Source: JAJPJX01 sp964568355 (lineage in GTDB: Bacteria > Acidobacteriota > Terriglobia > Bryobacterales > Bryobacteraceae). From it: 9,188 bases of DNA. The stretch spans positions 1 through 9,188 of the forward strand of contig CAZMRK010000640.1 of NCBI GenBank assembly GCA_964568355.1, read 5' to 3'. Under the pieces are notes generated by a model. It saw nothing but the letters and a program-made list of their open reading frames with translations, did no database searches and had not been told where the DNA came from. A program made the position numbers and the translations under genes. Below are positions 1-7,500 of the stretch, in pieces; position 1 is the stretch's first letter, and each line of letters begins with the position of its first letter.

Positions 1-1
1 G

Positions 2-1264
2 CTGTTCAATCTGGCGGCGGTCATCGGGATCCGCTGGCTGGTGGCCGCGGCACAGACCGGCCCCAGTTCGATCACGCTGTGGCTGGCCGCCGCCTTCCTC
101 TTTTTCGTTCCTTCCGCCCTGGCGGTAGCACGGCTGTCCGCGCGGTTTCCGGAGGAGGGCGGCATCTACATCTGGACCCGGCAGGCCTTCGGGGAGTGGC
201 ACGGCTTTCTGTGCGGCTGGTGTTACTGGCTGAGCAATCTTTTCTATTTCCCCAACCTGCTGCTGGCCGGGGTAGCCATGGCGGGCTATTCCCTGGGTAT
301 CTCCCAGCACAAGCTCACCGTCGTCGGCGCCTCCCTAGCCATCCTCTGGATCTGTTTGATTACCAATCTCGTTGGCCTCTCCGTCGGGAAATGGGTGAAT
401 AACCTGGGCGGCCTGGCTACCTATGCTGCTGGCGCGATCATGATCGGCTTTGGCGCGGCGGCGTGGCTCCATGGCGGTTCGGCCACTCCGCTCCATCTGG
501 CGCCGAGGTGGGAGTTTGGCAGCCTGAACTTCTGGTCGCAGATAGCTTTCGCCTTCGGCGGGCTGGAGTTAGGCGCGGTGCTGGGAGGCGAAATCCGCGA
601 GCCGGCGCGAACGGTACCGCGCGCCGCGTGGATCTCCGGCGTCTCCATCGCCGCCTTCTACATTCTGGGCACTATTTCGCTGCTGGTTCTGATGCCGCCG
701 GAGCGGATCAGCATCCTGACCGGACTGGTGGAGGCGGGAACGGCTGCCGCGGCGCGCCTGGGCCTGCCCTGGTTGGCCGGACTGCTGGCGGTGCTGGTGC
801 TGGCGGGGGTGGCCGGGCAATTGGCGGCCTGGCTGGGCGCCGGCGCCCGGATTCCCCTGGTTCTGGGCGTGGATCGCTATCTTCCTCCTGTCTTTGCGGA
901 AGTGCATCCCCGTTGGAAAACTCCACACTGGGCCATCCTGATCCAAGGCGTGGTCTGTACGGTATTCCTGCTGGCTTTGCAGGCCGGAGAGGATCTGCGG
1001 ATCGCCTACCAGTTGCTGGTGGATATGACGGTGATTACGTACTTTATCCCCTTCCTGTACCTCTTCGGCGCGGCCTGGAGGAGCGGACTACGCCGCAGTT
1101 CGTTTTCCGGGCTGGCGGTGACGGCGCTTTCGATCCTGGTCTCGCTGATTCCTCCACCCGGTACGGCGGCGGTGTGGCTGTTCGAACTCAAGCTGATCGG
1201 CGGCTGCGTGGTGCTCGCCGGTGCGGCTAGAATGGTATTTATCACCGCAAAGCCTGCCGCATGA
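2..1264 (+). CDS. APC-family amino acid permease, 5'-truncated by window edge
   Basis: Inner-membrane transporter of the amino acid-polyamine-organocation (APC) superfamily, probably an amino acid or amine symporter or antiporter. The frame is open from base 2, giving 420 visible residues with no stop; a GTG at 41 is in frame but lies inside the first membrane segment, so the true start is upstream. Visible residues begin in TM1 (NLAAVIGIRWL), followed by TGPSSITLWL and the family-typical loop RFPEEGGIYIWTRQAFGEWHGF near residues 49-69. Around residues 186-212 is the conserved GGLELGAVLGGEIREPARTVPRA region (GLE...EIR.P.RTVPRA), diagnostic of the family. The rest is a succession of hydrophobic helices, about 12 expected in total. 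Compared with usual lengths of about 440-460 aa, only some 15-30 residues seem missing. The stop TGA overlaps the ATG of the next gene. Substrate cannot be read from sequence. Confidence 0.9.
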   Translation: MFNLAAVIGIRWLVAAAQTGPSSITLWLAAAFLFFVPSALAVARLSARFPEEGGIYIWTRQAFGEWHGFLCGWCYWLSNLFYFPNLLLAGVAMAGYSLGISQHKLTVVGASLAILWICLITNLVGLSVGKWVNNLGGLATYAAGAIMIGFGAAAWLHGGSATPLHLAPRWEFGSLNFWSQIAFAFGGLELGAVLGGEIREPARTVPRAAWISGVSIAAFYILGTISLLVLMPPERISILTGLVEAGTAAAARLGLPWLAGLLAVLVLAGVAGQLAAWLGAGARIPLVLGVDRYLPPVFAEVHPRWKTPHWAILIQGVVCTVFLLALQAGEDLRIAYQLLVDMTVITYFIPFLYLFGAAWRSGLRRSSFSGLAVTALSILVSLIPPPGTAAVWLFELKLIGGCVVLAGAARMVFITAKPAA

Positions 1265-3183
1265 TTCAATTGACCGGGGCAACCAAGCGATTCGGCCCCA
1301 AGATACTTTTCGAAAACGTAGATTGGCTGGTCACGCCCAACGACCGCGTCGGCATTGTCGGCGCCAACGGAACCGGCAAATCCACCCTGCTCAAAATATT
1401 GGCTGGAATGGATGGCCTGGATGGCGGGTCCATCAGCCTGATGAAGGGCGTCTCGGTCGGATACCTGCCCCAGGAGGGCCTTTCGCTATCCGGCCGCACG
1501 GTTTTCGCGGAGTGCATGACCGTCTTCGCGGAGCTGTTGGGTTTGGCCCAGGAACAGGAAGACCTGGCCCGCAAGATGGCGGAACTGGATCCGGCCAGCG
1601 CGGCCTATGCCCAGGTAGCCGAGCGTTTCCATCGGATTGAGGGGGAATTCCGCACCCGCGACGGCTTTGCGATCGAGGCGCAGGTGGGAGCCGTGCTCTC
1701 CGGCCTGGGATTCAGCCAGCAGGACTGGAAGCGCCATACCGAGGAATTCTCGGGCGGCTGGCAGATGCGCATCGCCCTGGCCAAGCTGCTGCTGCAAAAG
1801 CCCAATCTTCTGCTGCTCGACGAGCCCACGAACCACCTGGATCTGGAGGCCCGGAACTGGCTGGAAGGTTATCTCTCTGCCTACCCGAATGCCTTTGTCC
1901 TGGTCTCCCACGACCGCTATTTCCTGGACGTCACGGTCCGCAAGGTTGCGGAGCTGTGGAATAAGGGCATTCACTTCTACACCGGCGGGTACTCGCGGTA
2001 CGAGCAGCAGAAAACCGAGCGGCGCACGCAGCTAGAGGCCGCCTGGGCCAACCAGCAGGACCGGATCAAGCAGCTTGAGGCCTTTATCAACCGTTTTCGG
2101 TATCAGGCCACCAAGGCCAAGCAGGTACAGAGCCGGATCAAGGAACTGGAGAAGATCGAGCGCATCGAACTGGCGCCGGAAGAAAAGGCGATTCACTTCC
2201 GCTTCCCGCAGCCAAAACCGAGCGGACGCATCGTCGCAGAGTTTGAAAACGTCTCCAAGAGTTACGGCGATCATCAGGTATTTGCCGGGTCTAATTTCGT
2301 GATCGAACGCGGCGACCGGGTGGCGCTGGTGGGTGTGAACGGCGCCGGCAAGTCCACGCTGATCAAGATCCTGGCGGGGGCCGAGGCGGTGACCACGGGA
2401 GAGTACCGCCTGGGCCACAATGCCCAGCCGGACTACTTCGCCCAGGACCAGTACAAAGAGCTGGACGCTTCCGCGCGCCTGGTGGACGACCTGGCGGAGG
2501 TGGCTCCGCGAGCCACCAATACGGAGCTGCGCTCCATCCTGGGCTGCTTCCTATTTTCCGAGGACGATGTCTTCAAAACCATCGGCGTGCTTTCCGGCGG
2601 AGAGCGGAACCGCTACGCGCTGGCGCGCATGCTCATGATGCCGTCCAACTTCCTGCTGCTCGACGAACCGACCAACCACCTGGATATGCGCGCCAAGGAT
2701 GTTCTGCTGACCGCGCTAAAGGAGTTCACCGGCACGGTCGTCTTCGTTTCCCACGATCGCTATTTCATCGACAATCTGGCTACGCGGGTGTTCGAGGTGG
2801 CAGATGGAACGGTGCAGGTCTTTCCGGGAAATTATGAGGACTATCTCTGGCGCAAACAGGGGCAGGAGCCGGGCACAGATGCGGGGAGCCCCGCCGCCGC
2901 TGCCGACGCGCCTGTGGAAGAAGCAGCAACGAAAAAGGTGCCTTCCGAAAAGCGCCTAAATCCGATCAAGTTGCGGCAGATGAAAGAAAGACAGGGTGCG
3001 ATCGAAGAAGAGGTTTCCCGGCTGGAGGCGGAAATCTCCGATTATGAAGCCGCTCTCGCTAACTTCAAGAGCGCCGAAGAAACCGTCCGCCTGACGGAAC
3101 TCCTTCAGGCCCGGCGCACCGATCTGGAAAACTTACTCGCGGAATGGGAAGAGGTCGCGCAGACGATCGAGACCAATTCCTGA
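1261..3183 (+). CDS. ABC-F family ATPase (YdiF/YheS/Uup-like ribosome-associated ATP-binding protein)
   Basis: Soluble protein with two ABC ATPase domains and no membrane segments. ABC-F proteins bind the ribosomal E site and act as translation factors or, in some branches, ribosome-protecting antibiotic resistance factors. Domain 1 has Walker A GANGTGKST (34-42), signature FSGGWQMR (163-170), Walker B LLLLDEPTNHLD (183-194) and switch His in SHDRYF (H217). A charged linker at about 241-310 contains RFRYQATKAKQVQSR (278-292), the inter-domain P-site tRNA interaction motif typical of ABC-F. Domain 2 has GVNGAGKST (358-366), LSGGERNR (444-451), LLLDEPTNHLD (465-475) and SHDRYF (H498). An Ala/Pro/Glu-rich spacer (about 533-560) leads to a C-terminal coiled coil (about 569-637), as in Uup/YdiF types. 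Both catalytic glutamates (E188, E469) are present, so it should hydrolyse ATP. The start ATG lies in the ATGA overlap with the permease and has no clear Shine-Dalgarno, suggesting translational coupling. The exact ABC-F subgroup is uncertain. Confidence 0.95.
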   Translation: MIQLTGATKRFGPKILFENVDWLVTPNDRVGIVGANGTGKSTLLKILAGMDGLDGGSISLMKGVSVGYLPQEGLSLSGRTVFAECMTVFAELLGLAQEQEDLARKMAELDPASAAYAQVAERFHRIEGEFRTRDGFAIEAQVGAVLSGLGFSQQDWKRHTEEFSGGWQMRIALAKLLLQKPNLLLLDEPTNHLDLEARNWLEGYLSAYPNAFVLVSHDRYFLDVTVRKVAELWNKGIHFYTGGYSRYEQQKTERRTQLEAAWANQQDRIKQLEAFINRFRYQATKAKQVQSRIKELEKIERIELAPEEKAIHFRFPQPKPSGRIVAEFENVSKSYGDHQVFAGSNFVIERGDRVALVGVNGAGKSTLIKILAGAEAVTTGEYRLGHNAQPDYFAQDQYKELDASARLVDDLAEVAPRATNTELRSILGCFLFSEDDVFKTIGVLSGGERNRYALARMLMMPSNFLLLDEPTNHLDMRAKDVLLTALKEFTGTVVFVSHDRYFIDNLATRVFEVADGTVQVFPGNYEDYLWRKQGQEPGTDAGSPAAAADAPVEEAATKKVPSEKRLNPIKLRQMKERQGAIEEEVSRLEAEISDYEAALANFKSAEETVRLTELLQARRTDLENLLAEWEEVAQTIETNS

Positions 3184-3188
3184 ACGAT

Positions 3189-3413
3189 TTATTCCTGAGC
3201 GGGCATCTGCTGTTCGATGTCGCGCCATGCGCTGGTCTTGAGACGTCGGCAAACCCAGCAAAGCGGTTCATTGGAATGACCGCTGGTTTCGGCTCCACAG
3301 ACCACGCACTTCACCACCTTCTTAAGCTTATCGGCGGACACCGAGCGCTTGGCCTGCTCGAGCATCTCGGCCGGCACGACCGGCTCGACCTTGGGTTGTG
3401 TTCTCCGTCTCAT
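3189..3413 (-). CDS. Small zinc-ribbon protein of unknown function (74 aa)
   Basis: I do not recognise this family. The basic N-terminus (MRRRTQPKVEP) is followed by a Glu/Lys-rich predicted helix, then one Cys4 zinc-ribbon-like module: CVVC (C36, C39) and CWVC (C52, C55) separated by 12 residues, with a short C-terminal helix (RRLKTSAWRDIEQQ). No signal peptide or membrane segment is visible, so it is probably cytoplasmic. The ATG at 3413 is preferred because GGGAG sits five bases upstream; an in-frame GTG at 3461 would add 16 residues but lacks a well-spaced ribosome site. It lies 55 bases downstream of another small Cys4 gene on the same strand and is probably co-transcribed with it. Its stop is only five bases from the convergent ABC-F stop. 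The paired CxxC motifs suggest Zn binding, perhaps contacting nucleic acid or protein, but the function is open. Confidence 0.65.
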   Translation of the reverse strand: MRRRTQPKVEPVVPAEMLEQAKRSVSADKLKKVVKCVVCGAETSGHSNEPLCWVCRRLKTSAWRDIEQQMPAQE

Positions 3414-3418
3414 AAGGG

Positions 3419-3423
3419 CTCCC
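3419..3423 (-). promoter_or_regulatory. Ribosome binding site supporting the 3413 start
   Basis: On the minus strand GGGAG lies five bases before the ATG at 3413-3411. It favours the 74-residue form of the zinc-ribbon protein over the longer GTG-initiated reading. Confidence 0.5.
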
Positions 3424-3468
3424 AGTCTGACTTCACTATCGCAGATATAGCGTTGTAACACAACAGCG

Positions 3469-3660
3469 TTACGCCGCCTCAGGTAATTGTACGATCACCG
3501 CGACATCGAGGGATGCCGAGCAGCGGGCGCAACGCTGTCCTGGTACTACCCGGACCCTCTTCCCGGCCGTCTCCATGTTCGCCGGCACCGTGTGAGTGCA
3601 AATCGGGCAATGCACTTGCCCGGTCAGGTATTTGTCCCTCTCAGCAATCGGTTTGGTCAT
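3469..3660 (-). CDS. Small Cys4 zinc-ribbon protein of unknown function (63 aa)
   Basis: Unrecognised small cytoplasmic protein. It begins MTKPIAERDKYLTGQVHCPIC and carries two CxxC knuckles, C18-P-I-C21 and C44-A-R-C47, separated by 22 residues that contain a basic stretch (GKRVRVVPGQR). It ends with a hydrophobic beta-like strand (SLDVAVIVQLP). This arrangement fits a classical treble-clef or zinc-ribbon fold. The ATG at 3660 is chosen because GAGG sits eight bases upstream. The frame stays open further upstream to 3762, but that extension covers AT-rich intergenic DNA and looks non-coding. It lies about 100 bases downstream of the antitoxin stop and directly upstream of a second Cys4 gene, on the same strand. 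Whether it shares the toxin-antitoxin transcript or has its own promoter is unclear. Confidence 0.65.
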   Translation of the reverse strand: MTKPIAERDKYLTGQVHCPICTHTVPANMETAGKRVRVVPGQRCARCSASLDVAVIVQLPEAA

Positions 3661-3668
3661 TTCCCGAA

Positions 3669-3672
3669 CCTC
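3669..3672 (-). promoter_or_regulatory. Ribosome binding site deciding the 3660 start
   Basis: On the minus strand GAGG sits eight bases upstream of the ATG at 3660-3658. This supports the short 63-residue reading rather than the 97-codon open frame that runs back to the antitoxin stop. Confidence 0.5.
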
Positions 3673-3762
3673 ACTAGATCGGACGCACGAAGGGGTACGA
3701 AAGTTGTGAGTTTTTATCACTATTTTGTAAAGAAAGATTGAGAGGAAATATCGCGCTCGCAA

Positions 3763-4137
3763 TTAGCTCTTGATGGCTATTGTCGGAAGTTGTCGCCTGC
3801 GATGCTTAGGTCCAGCGCCCTCGCCGGAAATGCCGGACAGAACGACAGGTGCCCGGTCGGGGAACTCTGCAATGAGCGATAGGTTTCCCCCCAAGGCCTC
3901 GACCGTCTTTCGCAGTGTCGACAGGAGGAGGTCGCTGCGCTTTTCGAGCCGGGAGACACTGTCCTGGGAAACCCCGAGGGCCTTAGCCATCCGAACCTGC
4001 GTAAGCTTGCGTGCATGCCGCAACTCGCGCAGAGTCATCTCTTCCGCGATCAACTGGGCCGCACGGGCTTCCACCTTCTTGCGTTGTGTGGGGGGCAGTG
4101 CTCTAATGATTTCATCCACGTTCGTAGGCATCGTCAT
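3763..4137 (-). CDS. XRE-family antitoxin (HigA-like) of a type II toxin-antitoxin pair
   Basis: Predicted DNA-binding antitoxin of 124 residues that should neutralise the toxin encoded just upstream and autorepress the operon. An N-terminal helical part (MTMPTNVDEIIRALPP..., 1-35) precedes a Cro/C1-type helix-turn-helix at about 36-66: MTLRELRHARKLTQVRMAKALG, then VSQDSVSRLEKRSD, the recognition-helix region. The segment LSTLRKTVEALGGNLSLIAEFPD (72-94) is typical of HigA-like partners of Gp49-type toxins. The start ATG overlaps the toxin stop (ATGA, 4134-4137), indicating translational coupling in toxin-first order. The tail after residue 100 (GEGAGPKHRRRQLPTIAIKS) is polar and basic, does not fit the usual family end, and makes the protein longer than the roughly 100-105 aa I expect. 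It may be a lineage-specific extension or a changed stop. Confidence 0.88.
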   Translation of the reverse strand: MTMPTNVDEIIRALPPTQRKKVEARAAQLIAEEMTLRELRHARKLTQVRMAKALGVSQDSVSRLEKRSDLLLSTLRKTVEALGGNLSLIAEFPDRAPVVLSGISGEGAGPKHRRRQLPTIAIKS

Positions 4138-4499
4138 TTCTCTTTCCTGAGGCGAGCCAGATGAGCATCGAAACGATCATCCGCCTTGCGGATCAGTTCA
4201 CGATAGAATCGCTTTTTGCTCATTCCCGATTTGTCTCCTGCGACTAGCAGAATCGCCTTCCTTTTCGCATCGAAAGCAAAGGCCACCCTCCATGCGCTAT
4301 CAGCCACGTCGAACCGCAACTCCTTCATGTTGCGGTGACGGGACCCTTTCAATGTGTCCACCCGCGGTCGTCCCAGTTGTGGACCGAATTGTTGCAGCAA
4401 ACGGGACAAGGCCAGGATTTCGGTTTGTACGTCTTCCTGAAGCGCCAAGAACTCCGGCCTGAACTCATCGCCGATCTGGACAACCCAATTCATTTTCAT
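4134..4499 (-). CDS. HigB/RelE-superfamily toxin (phage Gp49-like)
   Basis: Predicted toxin of a HigBA-type type II module; proteins of this group are RelE-fold ribonucleases that usually cut mRNA on the ribosome. Numbering from the ATG at 4499 (121 aa), landmarks are MNWVVQIGDEFRPEF (3-17), the helix VQTEILALSRLLQQFGP (24-40), GRPRVDTLKGSRHRNMKELRF (43-63), RVAFAFDAKRKAILLVAGDK (71-90) and KKRFYRELIRKADDRFDAHL (95-114). This order (LKGS..NMKELRF, then WRVAFAFD, then LLVAGDKSG, then KRFYRELI) is characteristic of the family. The frame remains open upstream to 4547, but those codons cover promoter sequence. Two starts compete: ATG 4499 with a weak GAAAG, and ATG 4493, which matches homologues beginning M-x-W and would suit a leaderless mRNA. 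The stop overlaps the antitoxin start by ATGA. The toxin looks intact. Confidence 0.88.
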   Translation of the reverse strand: MKMNWVVQIGDEFRPEFLALQEDVQTEILALSRLLQQFGPQLGRPRVDTLKGSRHRNMKELRFDVADSAWRVAFAFDAKRKAILLVAGDKSGMSKKRFYRELIRKADDRFDAHLARLRKEK

Positions 4500-4500
4500 G

Positions 4501-4528
4501 ATATTACTTTCAGTACATATGTTGTCAA
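4501..4528 (-). promoter_or_regulatory. Candidate promoter of the toxin-antitoxin operon
   Basis: On the minus strand a perfect -35 hexamer TTGACA (4528-4523) is followed after 16 bases by TAATAT (4506-4501), a good -10. Transcription would begin around 4494, immediately before the ATG at 4493, implying a leaderless or near-leaderless toxin message. Strength is inferred from sequence only. Confidence 0.55.
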
Positions 4529-4541
4529 GCACATATTGTGC
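4515..4541. promoter_or_regulatory. Operator-like inverted repeats over the toxin-antitoxin promoter
   Basis: Two palindromes flank and overlap the TTGACA element. ACATATGT (4515-4522) is a perfect 8-bp palindrome within the promoter spacer. GCACA-TAT-TGTGC (4529-4541) is an inverted repeat with 5-bp arms adjoining the -35. They share an AYATRTG-like core. Their position suits autorepression by the HigA-like antitoxin, as is usual for this family. Binding is inferred. Confidence 0.45.
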
Positions 4542-4589
4542 CCTCAAATCCCCACGTGAGCGATGCTTGCGTCAAGATCCAGCGGCGGC

Positions 4590-7500
4590 TCAGTCTCCCA
4601 TGGCTGGGGTGGCGTCGGCTACAGGACGGCGGCGGGCGAGCAGGAGGCGGGCTTCTTCCACCAGCGAGTAGCCCACCGGCACCACCAGCAGCGTCAGCAG
4701 GAGGCAGAGGGTTTGTCCTCCGATGATGGTGACGGCGATGGCGGAGCGCTGAGATGCGCCTGCTCCGATGCCCAGGGCCGTGGGAATCAGGCCCGCTACG
4801 ATCGAGAAGGTGGTCATCAGAATGGGCCGCAGGCGGATGCGGTTGGCTTCCAGGATGGCCTCCCGCAAAGGCAGTCCCCGTTCCCGCAGGTGGTTCATGT
4901 AATCGATCTGGAGAATGCCGTTCTTTTTCACGATTCCGAGCAGGAGCAGCACGCCGAGGGCGCTGAACAGGTTCAGAGAGCGGCCCGTGACGGTCAGCGA
5001 GAGGAGCGCGAACGGAATGGAGAGCGGCAGGGTCCACATGATGATGAAGGGATGCACCAGGCTCTCGAACTGCGCGGCCAGCACCATGTACATGAAGACG
5101 GAGGCCAGCGAGATGGCCAGGATCATATTCGCGGTGGTCTCTTCGAGCACTTTGACCTGCCCGGAGAAGCGGAGCTGGTAGCCCGCCGGAAGACCGATGC
5201 GGTCCACCGTGGCCTGGGTGGCGATGGCTGCCTCATTGAGCGAATGGCCGGGCGCCACGTTGCCGTAGATGCCGACGGAGAACTGGCGGTTGAACCGGTC
5301 GATCCGGCTCGGGCCGAAGCCGCGCTTTAAACTTGCCACCGAGTCGAGGCGGATCAGCCCCAGCCGCGCCGAGGGAACCAGCAGACGGCTGAGAGAGTTG
5401 GGATTGTCGCGCTCCTCCGGGCGCAGGCGGATGGTCACCGGATATTGCTCGGCGTCTTCCTTGTAGGTGGAGATCTCGTCTTCGCCGGACATCATCAGCC
5501 GCACGGCGCCGGCGATGTCGGAGACGCGGACGCCGAGGTCCGAAGCGCGGCTCCGGTCGATGGCCACCTGCATCTCGGGATCGTTGAGATTGATGTTGGC
5601 CTTCACATCGACCAACGCCTCGTTCTGTACCAGTTCCATCGTGATCTGCTTGGCCAGGTCGGCGAGCTTCTGGATATCGGGGCCGAGCAGCATGCCCCGA
5701 ATCGGCGAGAAGGAGTCGCGCCCGCCGAGCGCGTTCGGAAAATTGATACGCGGGCGGGAGAAGCCATAGTCTTTGATCACGGCCCGAACGTGGGAGGCCA
5801 TCTCATTGATGTCGCCGCGCTGGCTACGTTCCGCCAGCAGGATGGTAACGAAAGACTGATTCACGCGGCTGATGAAGCCGGAGGAACTCTGCGGCAGAAC
5901 CGCGGTGACGCCGGGGATCTTGCCGATGCGCTGAGCCATATCGACGGTAAACTGCTGGGTGGCCTCGATCGAGGTTCCCTCCGGCAATTCGAAGTTGAGT
6001 GAGAGCTCGTTCTGATCCTCCTGCGGCATCCAGTCGCGGCCGACGTAGCGGTTGATGACGAAGGTGGAACCGAAAGTCGCCAGGCAGATCAGAACAACCA
6101 CCCAGCGGTGCCCTAAAGCCCACTCCAGCACCACGACATAGGCACGGTCAAAGATGCCGTGACGCCGGCCGTCTTCGGCCTCGGGGGATTTCCGGTTGGT
6201 GCCCTTTTTCAGAATGCGCGCGCTCAGAGAAGGCGTGAGGGTGAAGGCCACCAGCATGGAGACCATGATCGACATGGCCATGGTCCACCCGAACTGGTTG
6301 ACGAAGCGCCGCGCGTACCCGGTCATGAAGGCGATGGGCACGAAGATGATCACCAGGGAGATGGTGGTGGCAAAGACGGCCAGGGAGATCTCCCGGGTGG
6401 CCTGGACCGCCGCCAGCATGGGCGGCACTCCTTTTTCGTCGATGTAGCGGTAGATGTTTTCCAGGACGATGATTGCGTCATCGATCACAATGCCCACGGC
6501 CAGTGTCAAGCCGAGTAAGGTCATCGAGTTCAGGGTGAAATCCATGGCCTTGAGCAGGGTGAAGGTGGTGATGATGGAGGTGGGAATGGCGATAGAACTG
6601 ATCAGAACGGTGCGCCAGTTGCGGATAAACAGCCAGACGATCAGGGAAGCGAACAGACTGCCGAGCACCAGGTGCTCTTCGAGGGAGGCCACGGAAGCCT
6701 TGATATAGCTGGCCTGATTTTTGACTTCGTCGATGCGGACGCCGGCGGGCAGTTCGTGCGCAAGGGTCACGAGCCGTTTCTGTATGTTCTCCACCACCTG
6801 CACGGTGTTCGTGCCGGTCTGCCGGCGGACATCCAGGACCACGGCCGGCTTGCCCCGATAGACGGCAAAGGAGCGCTTCTCGACGGTGCCATCCTCGGTA
6901 TGGCCGATGTCGCGGATGCGAATGGGGGCGCCGCCTACATTCTTGACGATGATTTCGTCGAATTGCGCCACGTGCTCCACCCGGCCCAGGGTGCGCACCC
7001 CAACCTCGCTGGGACCGCGCACGATGCGTCCGCCCGGTGTTTCGATGTTCTCGCTGCGCAGCGCGTTTTCCACATCCTGGGCGGTGAGGTTGTAGCCGGA
7101 GAGCTTGTCCAGGTTGAGCATCACGTTGATCTGGCGCAGGGTACCGCCGGTGATATCCACGGCGGCCACTCCATCCACCGTTTCCAGCGAGCGGCGAACC
7201 TGTTTGTCGGCGATCTCGGTCAGTTCGCGCGTCGAGCGCTGGCCGGAGACCACCATGGTGATGACCGGGTCGGAATCCGGGTCGGCTTTCTGCACCACGG
7301 GCGGCAGGATGTTCGGGGGCAGGTTGCGCACGGCTCCGCTGACCTTTTCGCGGACGTCGTTGACCGCCTGGTCGATGTCGCGCTCCAGGACGAATGTAAC
7401 GATCAGGTTCGCGCTGCCTTCGGTTACCAGGGCGCGCATCTCGTCGATGCCGCTGACCGAAGCTACGGCTTCTTCGAGGGGCATGATCACCTGGGAATTA

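Noticed and set aside
463..1230. Alternative-frame open reading frame of 255 codons inside the permease
   Set aside because: It is Arg/Gly/Ala-rich frame-shifted reading of a membrane protein, with no start context and no motif.
3487..3741. Plus-strand frame of 84 codons opposite the first zinc-ribbon gene
   Set aside because: The minus strand there has paired CxxC motifs and a good ribosome site; the plus reading has neither.
3661..3762. Separate promoter for the zinc-ribbon pair in the AT-rich gap after the antitoxin
   Set aside because: The minus strand has AT-rich words such as TTTACA and GATAAA, but no pair with acceptable spacing and match, so no promoter is called.
4563..5330. Long plus-strand open frame (255 codons) opposite the RND gene
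   Set aside because: It is antisense to the conserved RND C-terminal half, is low in hydrophobic order and His/Gln/Arg/Gly-rich, and has no family motif; it is typical of GC-rich codon shadows.
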